In this document: positions 9,214 to 20,199 of the stretch, in pieces
Numbering within the stretch: position 1 is the stretch's first letter
Layout: every line of letters begins with the position of its first letter
NCBI GenBank assembly: GCA_963777695.1
Contig: CAVZRC010000003.1
Coordinates: 1,922,001 to 1,986,000 of the forward strand
Source of the DNA: CAVZRC01 sp963777695
GTDB taxonomy: Bacteria; Planctomycetota; Planctomycetia; Isosphaerales; Isosphaeraceae
DNA: 64,000 nucleotides
Direction: 5' to 3'
The notes under the pieces: generated by a model
What the model was told of the DNA's origin: nothing
Seen by the model: the letters and a program-made list of their open reading frames with translations, nothing else
Databases searched by the model: none
Position numbers and translations under genes: made by a program

Positions 9214-9360
9214 ATGTTATTCGCTTACTTCGGCCCGGAAATGCAATTGCCCCTGACTTCGCTCATCGGGGCGATTTCGGGCATCGTCCTGATCGTCGGT
9301 GCCGCACCCGTGCGACTGGTCAGACAGTGGTTGCGGAAGATGACCCCGGGGAACAGATAG
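9214..9360 (+). CDS. Tiny membrane protein with AYFGPE motif
   Basis: A 48-residue gene: MLFAYFGPEMQLPLTSLIGA, then a hydrophobic helix ISGIVLIVGAAPV and the basic tail RLVRQWLRK. The pattern (aromatic-x-x-Pro near the N terminus, one helix, basic end) parallels the tiny protein at 5300-5494, and proteins with FGPETMLPL-like starts occur next to sulfatase-like genes in other planctomycetes as far as I recall. It lies 150 bases upstream of a second phosphatase-fold gene on the same strand. The ribosome binding site is weak. Function unknown; a membrane-embedded partner of the flanking enzymes is an inference from position. Confidence 0.6.
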   Translation: MLFAYFGPEMQLPLTSLIGAISGIVLIVGAAPVRLVRQWLRKMTPGNR

Positions 9361-9511
9361 TCAAGAGAGGTTTCCCCCCCTGCAAAGGATGGTCGTTTGA
9401 CGATCTACCACGAGATTGAGTACGCCCCCGGCCGGTTCATCAGCGGATCAGGTAGGCGCATCTACCGAAACATCGGAATCGGACGGACAATATCCGAGGT
9501 CGCGCGACGGA

Positions 9512-11510
9512 ATGACAGGTCATTCAGGCCCTGAATCGGGAACCGATCGCGAGGCGACGGTGGCACGCGGGACATGGCTGAGCCCATCTTCCGTGCTCAT
9601 GATGGCGATTTGGTTCGGGCTGGTCGCCGGCCTGCTCGAGCTTCTGCTGTTGGTCGTGCGCGTCACGCTGCTGGAGAAGGGGTTCTTCCTGAGGAGTGCC
9701 CACTTCATCTGGATGGTGCCGGCCTCCGATCTGGCGATCTTCGGGGTGTGGGGCCTGTCGCTGGCCATCGTCGCCCGATGGAGTCGGCGGCTGCCGATGC
9801 GGTGGGTCGTCGGCAGCTTCGTCTTCCTGGCCTGTGTCAGCCAGCTCCTCCTGGTCCGCGGCTTGAATTCCCTGACGTGCGGCCTGCTGGCCGCGGGGAT
9901 CGCCTTCCGGTCCGCACCTTGGATCGCGGCCAGCCTGCCTCGGTTCGGTCGCCTGATCCGCCACGGAACGCCGGCACTGATGGCGATCCTGGCCCTGCTC
10001 GCGGGCTGGGCGGTCGCTCGGGACGCGATGGGCCGTAGTCGCCCCGCCGACGCGCGTGCGGCGCCAGGCGAGCGGGCTCCGAACATCCTCCTGATCGTGC
10101 TGGATACCGTCCGGGCGGATCACCTGCGACTCTACGGCTACGATCGCGACACGACACCCAATCTCGCACGGCTGGCCAGCCGGGGAGTGCGGTTCGATCG
10201 CGCAGGCTTCGGCGCCCTGGACGCTCCCCTCTCATGCCAGCTTGCTGACGGGCCGATGGCCGCACGAGTTGTCCGTGGGGCGGCTCGGCCGGCTCGACGC
10301 GACTTACCCCACGCTCGCGGAGTTCCTCCGCGGCCATGGTTACGCGACGGCCGGGTTCGTGGCCAACCAGTTCTTCTGCGGACATGAGTCCGGGCTCGCC
10401 CGGGGGTTCGACACGTATTGCGATTTCCCGGTCACGCCCGCCGAGGTCCTTCGCGCGTCGAGCCTGGGATGGTTCCTGGCGCAGAAGGCAGGTCGCCTCC
10501 GCGACGAGCTCGGGTTCCTGGCCGCCGATGGCCCGTCATCGGTCGGCCTCGATTTCTCGCGGAAGGATGCCGCGACGATCACTCGCGAATTCCTCGATTG
10601 GCTCTCCGAAAGCGGCCGGAGGCCCTTCTTCGCCTTCTTGAATTACTTCGATGCGCACGATCCGTACCTCACGCCCGAAGGGGGCGTCCGCCCCTTCGAA
10701 AAAGAATCTCGGTCGCGCCAGGACGTCTTGATGCTCCGCGACTGGCAAAAACTGAACAAGCGGGCCCTCGATCCCTCGCAGATCGCGCTGGCGCGGGATG
10801 CGTACGACGACTGCATCGCGTCGCTGGACCGCGAGCTGGGGCGATTGTTCGACGAGCTGCGGCGGCGGGACCTCCTCGATGAGACCGTGTTGATCCTCAC
10901 CGCCGACCATGGAGAGCAATTCGGCGAACACGGCGGGTTCGGCCACGGCCTGAGCCTGTACGAATCGGAGACTCACGTCCCGCTGCTGATCGCGTCTCCG
11001 GGACGGGTGCCTCGTGGCCTGGTCGTTCATGAGGACGTGAGCCTGCGCGACGTGCCGGCCACGGTGGTCAACCTGCTCGGCTGGACCGGCGATTCTCCCT
11101 TTCCGGGCGAGTCGCTCGCCGGCGCATGGGAGGTGGAGCGGCCTGGAGGTCCCATCGCACCCTCGCCGCCATTCTCCGAGCTGGACCCCTCCGCGGCGGA
11201 GGTGGCCGACCCGCTCCAGTCGGACGCGTCGCACGGGCCGATCACGGCGGTCCACGCCGAGGGCAAGGTCTACATCCGCCACGGGGATGGGGGCGAGGAG
11301 CTCTACGACCTCGACGTCGACCCCAACGAGTCCCACAACCTGTGCGGCTTGGCGGAGGCCAGGCCCATCCTCGACAGGTGCCGTCGGCTCTTCGATCGAC
11401 TCAACTCGGGAGCCGTGACAACAGCCCGGCCGGCGACGGCCGGCGAGCGACGCGTCGTCGCACAGCCTCATGATGGGATCAGTGCCCTGGAAGGTGCTGC
11501 CCACCACTGA
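9512..11510 (+). CDS. Membrane-anchored sulfatase-like protein lacking the formylglycine Cys (frame broken once)
   Basis: About 665 residues. The N-terminal part has hydrophobic helices (VLMMAIWFGLVAGLLELLLL onward), followed by a periplasmic sulfatase-like domain with metal site ILLIVLDTVRADHLRLYGY, the loop TLPSHASLLTGRWPHE, FDAHDPY and TADHGEQFGEHGGFGHG. At the classical C-x-P-S-R position it reads T-L-P-S-H, so it cannot form formylglycine in the usual way; a Thr or Ser nucleophile, as in phosphoethanolamine transferases, is possible. The frame changes near 10204, immediately before ASAPWTLPSH. ATG 9512 is chosen; TTG 9416 would add 32 polar residues. Confidence 0.75.
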
Positions 11511-11683
11511 TGGAATGGGCGGGCGCCACCATTTCGAGTAAATCCTTCCGATTCTTGAAACTCATCCGCGACCCGGTGGGCTATCATCTGGAGTAGGAGC
11601 CGCATGAGTTCGTCTCGGGCTTTCGTGACGGCGGCCTTCCGAATATCCAAGACGCCCACGGTTTCCCCCGGAGAGGTCGCAAG

Positions 11684-13105
11684 ATGGTCCCGCACAAGAG
11701 ATCGGCCCGTTGCTCTCGAGGCTGCATGGCCGTCCTGATCGTCGTATCGCTCGGAATGCCCCTCGGTGCGGAGTGCGCCGAGCCGCCGACTTATCACAGG
11801 GACGTCGCGCCGATCATGCAGAAGAACTGCCAGGAATGCCATCGGCCCGGGCAGGTCGCACCCTTCTCACTCCTGGATTACGCGCAGACGCGAAAGCGCG
11901 CGCAGGATATCGCCGCGGTGACCGAGGAACGCACCATGCCCCCGTGGCATGCCTCGACGACCGAAGGCGGCCCATTTAACGGGGCGCGCGTGCTGACGGA
12001 CCGGGAATTGAAGACGCTCGCGGACTGGGCCGATGCGGGATGTCCGGAAGGGGATCCGAAGGACGGACCGCCGCCTCGCCGTTGGAGTTCGGACTGGACG
12101 CTGGGGCCGCCCGACCTGGTCCTCAAGATGTCCGAGCCTTACCGGTTGGAGGCCTCCGGTGCGGATGAATATCGCGTGGTGGTCATCCCCTCCGGCTTGA
12201 CGCAAGGACGATGGATCGCCGCGGCGGATTTCAAGCCGGGGAATATGAAGGTCGTCCACCATATCCTCTCGGCCTATGATGTGACCGGCAATGCGCGGAA
12301 GCTCGACGCGGCCGACTCGGGGCCCGGTTATGCGACCTCGGGCGGCGGGTATGGCCGGCTTCCGAACGGGCTGCCGTTTCTCCCCGCCGGACAGCTCTGG
12401 GGCTGGGCGCCGGGCCGGACGCCTCGGCTCTCGCCCGAGGGTACCGCGCGGGCCTTGCCGGCCGGCGCGGACGTGCTCTTGCAGATCCACTACCACAAGA
12501 GCGGCAAGCCCGAGGCCGACGCCAGCTCGATCGGCCTGTATTTCGCCAAGGGGCCGGTGGACAAACTGATCCGATCCGGGGTGGTCTTCCCCGATCGTCC
12601 GGGCTTCTTCGGCATGCCCGAGCTGAAGATCCCCGCGGGGGATGCGAATCATGAGGTGAAGGGGAGCCTGACCATCCGTCAGGATTCCCACCTGCTGGCC
12701 GTCTTCCCCCACATGCACTGGCTCGGCAAGGACTTCGTCCTTCGGGCCGTCCGGCCCGACGGCTCGAAGCAGACCCTGATCCGGATTGACGACTGGGACT
12801 TCAACTGGCAGAACCCATACGAGTTCGTGACGCCCGTCGCCCTGCCCAAGGGGACCCGGGTCGAGATGGTAGCCCACTTCGACAATTCCCCGGGTAACCC
12901 TCGAAACCCCAGCCATCCGCCGGTCGAGGTCCATTGGGGCGAGCAGACGACCGACGAGATGTGCATCGGCTTCCTCCAGCTCACCCGCGACGCCGAGTAC
13001 CTGGGAGACCGGTCGCCGGACGCGGTCCGTCCGGCGATTCGCGGTGCCGCCAGGAAGGCATCGAGCGAAAAGCCAGCCCCCGTGACGGCGAAGCCGTCGG
13101 ACTGA
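11684..13105 (+). CDS. Secreted c-type cytochrome / type II copper ascorbate-dependent monooxygenase-like protein
   Basis: A 473-residue exported protein. After a signal peptide (to about residue 31) comes a c-type haem motif CQECH (about 48-52) with the surrounding YHRDVAPIMQKNC typical of planctomycete cytochromes. The C-terminal two thirds resemble the copper type II monooxygenase fold: the histidine clusters VVHHI, IHYH and FPHMHWLGKDF could hold copper. Fusions of this kind are common in planctomycetes, but their substrate is not known. It likely acts in the periplasm as a redox enzyme. ATG 11684 gives a proper signal peptide. It is convergent with the kinase gene that follows and stands alone. 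Confidence 0.8.
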   Translation: MVPHKRSARCSRGCMAVLIVVSLGMPLGAECAEPPTYHRDVAPIMQKNCQECHRPGQVAPFSLLDYAQTRKRAQDIAAVTEERTMPPWHASTTEGGPFNGARVLTDRELKTLADWADAGCPEGDPKDGPPPRRWSSDWTLGPPDLVLKMSEPYRLEASGADEYRVVVIPSGLTQGRWIAAADFKPGNMKVVHHILSAYDVTGNARKLDAADSGPGYATSGGGYGRLPNGLPFLPAGQLWGWAPGRTPRLSPEGTARALPAGADVLLQIHYHKSGKPEADASSIGLYFAKGPVDKLIRSGVVFPDRPGFFGMPELKIPAGDANHEVKGSLTIRQDSHLLAVFPHMHWLGKDFVLRAVRPDGSKQTLIRIDDWDFNWQNPYEFVTPVALPKGTRVEMVAHFDNSPGNPRNPSHPPVEVHWGEQTTDEMCIGFLQLTRDAEYLGDRSPDAVRPAIRGAARKASSEKPAPVTAKPSD

Positions 13106-13143
13106 TCGAGGCCCATCCGCCGGTTTCCGACTTCGCCACGAGG

Positions 13144-15473
13144 TCATCGCGACGGCGGCTTCTGGACACGAGTTGGACCGAACGGGGATGGGAAGGGACT
13201 CAACGACCCGCGGATGGGATCGCCGATCATCGCCGTCCACCGTCGCGACTGCTCCTCCGAGAGCACCTCCAGGATCCGTTCCATCGCGGGCCGGGCCGTC
13301 GGGTCTCGCGATGGGGCGAGGGTCGCGGTCGGCGTGCCCGGCTCCGCCGATCTCATGCGGCTGAAGAAGACATCCTCCTCGATCGCCCGGATCCGATCGC
13401 GTTGGTCCGGCGTGAGCCCCAGTCCCGTGACCACCTCCGGCTCTCGGAACGCCCCGACTCCCTCCGCTTGCAGCGCGATCTGGTGGAGGCGAGCCCGTTG
13501 CGCCGGCGTGAGGATCGCGTTGACGTCCGCCTCGTTGGCCCGGGCTTGCGCGAGGGATCTCTGAATCCGCTCGGCCGGCGACAGTCGGCTTCGCTCGTTG
13601 ATCGACTCGATCCACTGCCTGGCCGCCCGGGCCGAGACCTCCTTCAATCGTGCCTGCTGGCGTTCGTCCAATCGCAGGTCGTCGAGTGAGGGCGGTTGGA
13701 CGAGCAGATACAGGTGGTTCGCGGCCCGGAGCACGGCCAGGTCCGAGAGGATCTTCTCCACCCGCTTCGTCGTGTCGCGCAGCTCGGCCTGCGCCCGGGA
13801 TCGTTGGGCCGCTGCTCGATGAACTCCTGGTAGTAGGCCAGCGCCGACGTGAGCAGTCGCTTCCGCAAGCCCTCCATCCCGGGTCGATGGGCGAGCTCCT
13901 CTTCGCTGACCTGGATGAGCTCGTCCACGGAGCGCCGGGCGAGGCGGAATCGCGTCTCGGCCTCCTCGGCGCGTTGACGCTCGCGCCGGTAGGCGGCTTC
14001 CGCCCGCTGCTGCTCGGTCCACGTCCTCGCCTGTTCGCGTCGGATCAGCACGGTGCTGACCAGCGACGCGGCAGAGAGGAGGATCAGCACCACCATGCCG
14101 GCCGTGACGATCGAAGGATGTCGACGTGCCCATGTGCGGAGTCGCTCCGCGGGTGTCGGCCGACGCGCCACGATCGGCCGATGATCCAGGAATCGCCCCA
14201 GGTCGTCGGCCAGCTCCTGCGCCGTGGCATAACGCTCCCCGGGCTCCTTCCGGATTGCCTTCAGGACGATCGTTTCCAGATCCGCCGGCACGGATGGGTC
14301 CAGCGCATGAGGCGGCGTCGGTTCGTCGTCGGCGATCTGACGGAGCAGCTCGTTGCGGTCGCGGCCCTGGAAGAGAGGGCGTAGGGTCAGCAGCTCGTAG
14401 ATCGTGGCTCCCAGGGAATAGATGTCGCTGCGGTGGTCGACGATCCCTCGTCGGGCGAGGAGCTGTTCCGGGCTGGCGTAGCGGAGCGTGCCCAGGAGCT
14501 CCCCCGTCATCGTGAGGCCGACGTCGCCCGTGACCTGGGCCAGGCCGAAATCCGTGACCCAGAGCTGGCCCCGCAGGTCCAGGAGCAGGTTGCTCGGCTT
14601 GATGTCCCGGTGGACGACCCCCGCCTGGTGGGCGTGCTCCAATGCCAGGGCCGCCTGTCGGCCCAGGACCACGATCCGATCGAAATACCGACGGCTTTCC
14701 GAGGACCATTCGTGAGAGAGGGTCGTCGCCGCGAGGCTGGCCATCTCCCCCGCCCGGAATCCGGGCGTGCCGTGCATCGGATTCGCGACGTCGGTTTCGT
14801 CGGCCGCAAGACGTTGCGATGGTGCCGCGGATCGCCGGCGGTCCGGTCCAATACGGAGTCGTTTCAGTTCATGGATCAATCCGGCGAGGCTCTGTCCTTC
14901 GATGAACGGCATCGCGTAGTAATGGACGCCGCGCTCGCAGCCGACCGCATGGACCGGGACGATCGCCTCATGCTGCAAGTGGGCCGCGGCCATCGCCTCG
15001 GTCTGGAATCGCTTGAGTCGTCGCGGGTCGATGGACGAGGCGAACGGCAGCACCTTCAGCGCGACGCGGCGCCGGAGCGAGATCTGCTCGGCCTCGTAGA
15101 CCACACCCATCCCGCCCCGGCCGACCTCCTTGACGAGGCGAAAATCGCCGATCTGGCCGATTCCGACGGTCGAATCGCCGTCGGTATCCCGCGGTCCCGC
15201 GACGCGACGCGGTCCCCTGTCGGGATCGACGTCGCGGGACCCGGTCTCCCGATCGACTCCTCGCCCGGCCGACCCGCGCAGGGGTGCGGTCAGGCGCTCC
15301 ACTTCATCGTGGCTGGCGAGGAACGTCTCCAGGTCTTGCCGGAGGTCCGGGTTGGCGGCCAGGAACTGGTCCCGGTCGAGTTCCCGGCCGGCCTCGAGCG
15401 CCTCGACGTAAGCCAGCAGGACTTCGTTCAGCCGTTCCTCGCGGTCGGTGGCGTCTGTGAGCTCACGATGCAT
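13144..15473 (-). CDS. Membrane Ser/Thr protein kinase (Hanks type; frame broken once)
   Basis: About 776 residues. The order is a short helical N-terminal region, a kinase domain with GRGGMGVVYE, ALKVL, HRDIKPSN, DFG and the SPEQ activation-loop end, one transmembrane helix (IVTAGMVVLILLSAAS, about 425-445), a coiled coil and a helical sensory tail. The frame moves by minus one at about 13800: GATCCCGGGCGCAG would read D-P-R-A-Q-A-E-L with one more C, and with that correction the coiled coil continues normally. The ATG at 15473 lies inside the 3-prime end of the sigma factor gene (11-base overlap). A kinase coupled to an ECF sigma factor is a recurrent planctomycete arrangement in which phosphorylation is thought to control sigma activity. 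Confidence 0.85.
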
Positions 15474-16047
15474 GGCTCGAGCCTCCGTCGGCCTGGAGCA
15501 ACTCTCGGAGTCGTTTGAGCCCGCGGAAGAGCAGCCCGACCGCGGCCGGACGCGATCGTCCGATCTGCGCCGCCGCGTCGGCCACCGTGATGCCTTTCAG
15601 GTAGTGGAGCTCCACGACCCGCCGCTGGTCCTCGGGCAACTGGGCGAGGCATCGGGCCAGGCGAAGCCGATCCTCGTGTCGCACCGCCCTCTCGCTCGGC
15701 GACGTCTGATCGGCCGCGAGGAACCCATCCAGCCGGGAGGACGACTGCTCCAGCTCGGCCTCCAGCGACCGTTCACGGCCCAGCTCGCGCGACTGGGTGT
15801 CGAACCGACGGACCGCGGTCGCCAGGGCATTCGCCAGGATCGCGCGGAGCCAGGCCAGCCACTCACCCTCGGTGCGACCGCGGAACCGCTCCCGCCCGAC
15901 GTGCGCTTGCAGGATCGCCTGCTGGACGACATCGGACGCATCCAGTTTCGTCCGGAGCCGCGGGCTCAACTGGAGCTGGACCAGCAGGCGGAGGTAGTCG
16001 CGGTAGGCCTCGAGGGACCACTCGCCGGTCTGATCGGTATTTTCCAC
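15463..16047 (-). CDS. ECF-family RNA polymerase sigma factor
   Basis: A 194-residue sigma-70 family protein. Region 2 is visible as SDVVQQAILQAHVGRERFRGRTEGEWLAWLR, and region 4 as RLARCLAQLPEDQRRVVELHYLKGITVADAAAQIGRS, a clear helix-turn-helix. This subtype, with QLPEDQRRVVELHY, is abundant in planctomycetes. GTG 16047 is preferred because GAGGGG sits four bases before it; a TTG at 16083 is possible. The kinase gene overlaps its end, so the two are co-transcribed and co-translated, and no classic anti-sigma gene is present. Confidence 0.88.
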   Translation of the reverse strand: MENTDQTGEWSLEAYRDYLRLLVQLQLSPRLRTKLDASDVVQQAILQAHVGRERFRGRTEGEWLAWLRAILANALATAVRRFDTQSRELGRERSLEAELEQSSSRLDGFLAADQTSPSERAVRHEDRLRLARCLAQLPEDQRRVVELHYLKGITVADAAAQIGRSRPAAVGLLFRGLKRLRELLQADGGSSHAS

Positions 16048-16211
16048 GATCCCCTCTCGTTCTCCCTGGCCCCTCGATGTCAATCGTATGTTGTCTTAGA
16101 TTCTTCGGACGTCGAGGGCCTCCTTATTTCATCGTATCCAATGACCGAGGTCGAGTGGCTGATCCGGTGGGGGACGTTGCCGACTTTACAAGGGTCCCGT
16201 GGGTAGAGATC

Positions 16212-17707
16212 CTACGCCTCGGGATCGAGGGAGTGCGAGGACCGCCTGAAGAACGCATAGGCCGGGAGGCCGAGGACGATGATCGCCAGCCCGACGAGCG
16301 AAGGAACTCTCGTCTTCTCGTCCACGAGCATGTTGCCGAGCAAGAGCAACGCCGCGGCGACGTAGAGCAGGGGGGTAACCGGATAACCGAGCGTGCGATA
16401 CGGTCGCGGGAGGTCGGGCCGCCGCACTCGAAGCATGAAGACGCTGGAGATGGCCAGCATGTAGAAGATGTTCGCACCGAAGATGACGTAAGTGTAGAGC
16501 AGGTCGTAGAGCGGTGTCTCGTTGAGCTTCTTCCAGGCGGCGAGGATCCAGTTGGGCAGCGCCGAGTTGGTCTCGGACGGGGGTATCATGACCAGGAACG
16601 TGCCGGCGATCGTCAGCGAGATCGCCCAGATCCCCTGCGCCATGATGGCATTGGCCGGGGTCTGGAACCTCGGGCTGACCCGGCAGAGTCCGGCCGGAAA
16701 CAGCCCGTCCCGGGCCATGGCGAAATAGGCGCGAGGCCCGGTCAGGGCGTTGCCGTTGAGCGCGATGAAGATCGAGATCATGACGAGGATCGAGATGCCC
16801 CAGACGCCGGGAGTCCCGAGCAGTTGCTTGCAATAGAGGGCGGCCGTGGCCCGGTCGAACTCGGCGGAATCCCGGCTCGCCTGGCGGATCTCTTGCATGG
16901 GCAGGACGTAGTGATAGGCCAGGGTCATCCCCAGATAGACCGCGATGAGCACGACCATCCCCAGGATCAGCGCGCGGGATGTTGCGGCCCGGGTCGCGGA
17001 TCTCCTCGGCGAGCGGGGTCACATTGGTCCAGCCATCATACGCCCAGAGCACGCTGACCATCGCGGTCATGATGCCCGTGAAGGTCGAGCCGTCGATCGT
17101 CGACGGCCAGACGGGCGAGAAGTTCGCCGTCGTGCCGGCCCCGAGGGCGAACGGTAAGACCATCAAGACGGCGATCCCGCCGACCTTGAGGGCCGTGCCC
17201 ACGACCTGGAGGCCGCCGCCCCGCCGCGCGCCCAGGACGTTGACCGTGGTGACGACGGCCATGGCCAGCACCGCGGTGCCGGCCTGCCAGACCTTGGTGG
17301 CGATCCCCGCGGGCGGCGGGACCACCTGGGAGAAGTAGCTGCGCGAATCCCGCGGCCAGCGTCGCCATCGAGCCGGCGCGGACCACCAGGAACTCGACCC
17401 ATCCGAACAGGAACGCCGGCAGCGTCCCGTATGCCACCCTGAGGTAGACATAGAGTCCGCCGGCCTGCGGCAACATCGCGCCCAGCTCGGCCAGCGTCAA
17501 CGCCCCGGCGCCGCTGAACAGACCCCCGATGACCCAGACCAGCACGATACCGCTCATGTACGGGACGTTCTCGGCCACCGCCGCCGGGACCAGGAAGATC
17601 CCCGACCCGATGACCGACCCGACGACGACGCAGAACGCCTGGACCGGGCCGAGCACCCTCGGCAATTTCACCGACTTCCGATCCACAATCTCGACTGGGG
17701 TCATCAA
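16212..17707 (-). CDS. APC-superfamily amino acid permease (frame broken twice)
   Basis: Once the two breaks are bridged this is a typical APC transporter of about 499 residues with twelve hydrophobic helices. The first helix carries VGSVIGSGIFLVPA, the signature of the family, and WAYDGWTNV in helix six is also characteristic. The frame moves by plus one at about 17343 and again at about 16973; both spots are CG-rich (for example CCGCGCGCTG) and would be healed by restoring a CG pair. The likely role is proton-coupled amino acid uptake or exchange at the inner membrane. The substrate cannot be read from sequence. It ends 165 bases from the sigma factor start. Confidence 0.85.
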
Positions 17708-17731
17708 AAGGGCTCCCGGAGGTCGTCAGAT

Positions 17732-17796
17732 GTAGGGTGCTCTGCGAGCACCGATCGTTCTCGATACGAGGAATCGGTGCTCGCAGAGCACCCTAC
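17732..17796. repeat. Perfect 24-bp inverted repeat
   Basis: The arms 17732-17755 and 17773-17796 are exact reverse complements (starting GTAGGGTGCTCTGCGAG) around a 17-base spacer. It lies between the end of the M28 peptidase gene and the permease start, both on the minus strand, so in RNA it would form a strong hairpin 3-prime of the peptidase, without a U-run. I read it as a REP-like element that may also protect or end the transcript. Confidence 0.75.
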
Positions 17797-17825
17797 GAGC
17801 CCTCGCGATGACGGCTCACGCACTC

Positions 17826-20199
17826 TTACCGAGCGGCCGCATAGGCCTGATCGGCGGCCTTCTTGACGGCTTCGGCGGCCTTCTCGATCCGTTCCACAGT
17901 CCGCGACACCGCGGCGGCGAGCTGGGTCGCATTCTTGTCTTCGATGGCCTGGCGGATCGCCGGCAAGGGCCAGGCGGCATATCCCGTCGTCAGGCCGGGT
18001 GCGTAGACCGCATGCTTGAACCATGGCCGGCCGGGGAGCCCGGCATCGAAGAGGAACGACCTCTCGATCTTCAAGATGGCATCGTTGAGGGCGACCAGCT
18101 TGTCGGGGGCGATGGCGTCGCGACGGGCGAGGTCCGCGGTCGCCCGATCGAACGCCTCGGCGCGGTCCTGGAAATCCCGGACGGCCCGGACGAGGTCAAG
18201 AACGCCCTCGAATTCGGCCTTCGACTTCGACTTGTCCGATTCATCCTGCCTCACGCGACGGGCATGGATCAGCCTCAGCTCGTCGACGTGCTCCCGCAGC
18301 GCCAGGGCGTAGGGGACGAACCGGAGCGGCGCGACATCGGCCGCCGCCGCCCGCATCGCGATCAGCGTGTAGAGCTTGGCGGCGGTCGCATGATTCAAGA
18401 ACTCGGGATCGCCGAACTTCTCCATCCAGTTGAAGTCGTCATAGACCGAGTGATAGACCCCGTAGCCGCCCCTCAGTCCGCCGTTGACGACCGGGATGCC
18501 CAGGTGATCGACGAACGCGGTGTAGTCCGAACCCGAGCCGAGCCAGCTCATCTGGGCGGCGAATTCGCGGGTCGGCGAGGGTCGCGTTCCAGGACTGCTG
18601 TCTCCCTTGTCGTCCCAGATCGGATCGTGCAGGACCAGCGGCGAGGCCGAAGCCCAGGCCTTGCGGCGTCCTTCGGTCCACTGGTCGCGGAGGGTCTTGC
18701 CCGAGCGGATGTCCGTGACGGCTCCGGTCGCCTCCAGCACGAAGTCGCGCAAGGATGGCACGCCGCTGAGCGTGAGCTCCGGCCCGGCGACGGCCGAGTT
18801 GACGTTGAGCATCAGGACGGCCTTCTTCTGGACTTCCTCGGCGTGCTCCTCGGCCCACTCGGTCGAGCCGACGAGGCCGTACTCCTCGGCATCCCAGCTC
18901 GCGTAGACGAGCGTCCGCCGGGGCTTCCAGCCGTGCTTCACGGCCTCGCCCAGGGCGTGACACATCTCGAGCGTCGCCGCGGTGCCGCTGCAGGGGTTGA
19001 CCGCGCCGTAGACCCAGGCGTCGCGATGGTTGCCGATCATGACCCACCGGTCGGGCTCGACCGTGCCCGGGATCGTCGCGATCACGTTCCAGATCGTTCG
19101 GAGCTTGTAGTCCATCGAGAGGGAGAGAGAGACCTCGGCCGGGCCAGGCCCGACGTGATACGCCAGGGGAAGGCCCCCTTGCCAGCCCGCCGGGACGTTC
19201 GGCCCGGCCAGAACCTTGAGGATCTCCTGGGCCGTGTCGTAGCTGAGCGGAAGCGACGGGATGATCGCGATGGTGTTCGACCAGTTTGAGGCCCGTCTGC
19301 TTCTCCCAGTCCTGGTCTTCAAGAGTTGGCAGGGTTCCGGGACCCTTCAGATCCGATTGTCTCTCGCTCAACGGCAGCCGCTTCGCCCCCTTGATGGAAG
19401 GGCCGAAGGGAGTCGATGGATCGCCCGGTCCGAGCGAAAGGAACTGGACGCTGCCGCGCTGGATGGCGGACCCCGGGCGGAATCGTCCGAGGGGATAGAC
19501 ATCGCCCTTGGCGTATCCGTCGTCGGCCGGATCGGAGAAGATCAGGATCCCCTTCGCACCGCGCTTCTGGGCATTCCAGACCTTCAGTCCGCGGAAGAGT
19601 TCGCCATAGCGCACCAGGACGACCTTGTCCTTGACGTCGATCCCCATCTTCTCGAGCGCAGCGAAGTCCTCCGGTCGGCCGTAGTTGGCGTAGACCACCT
19701 GTCCAGAGACAATGCCCGAGGCTCCGTACCCGTTGAAGGCGCCGAAGGCTTTGGTATTGGCGGAGTCCTTGTCGGTCGCTACGGGGGCTTCGTCCAGGTT
19801 GAGGGCCCGGGAGATCGGTCGCTCCAGGCTGAGTGTCGGATTGACCCACGGATAGTTGAGCAGGACTTCCATCTCGGAAATGTCGGCCTTCCAGCCCCAT
19901 TCGCGGAGCTTGTCGCGCACGAAGACGGCGGTCTTGTAATCGGCCGGCGTGCCGGCGACGTGCGGCTCGGCGGTCAGGATGCGGAGCCATCGCCGCGCGT
20001 TGTCGGGCGTGGGGACGGTCAGGGCGTGCGCCTCGGCCTCGCGTTGCTTCTCGCCCGACTTGGCGGTGAACCCGATCGACGAACTCGGACGGGTCGGGCC
20101 TTCAGGCGGCGGCTCCGAACCGAGGGCCGGATCGCCACCCAGGACCGCAACCAACACGAAGATGACGGCAGAGCTCAGGCCGTTCCGGGATCGCCACAT
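17826..20199 (-). CDS. Secreted M28 metallopeptidase, glutamate carboxypeptidase II-like (frame broken once)
   Basis: About 790 residues with a signal peptide, a PA (protease-associated) insert, a zinc peptidase domain and a helical dimerisation-like tail, the layout of PSMA/NAALADase-like enzymes. Zinc and catalytic residues are visible in GNHRDAWVYGAVNPCSGTA, WDAEEYGLVGSTEW and YHSVYDDFNWM. The fourth zinc-ligand position, usually Asp in N-x-D-S, reads Asn here (MLNVNSAV), which is odd. The frame shifts by plus one at about 19275, between the PA region and IPSLPLSYDTA. It probably removes C-terminal residues from exported peptides. The gene lies upstream of the permease on the same strand; a peptide-degradation and uptake pairing is an inference. 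Confidence 0.85.
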
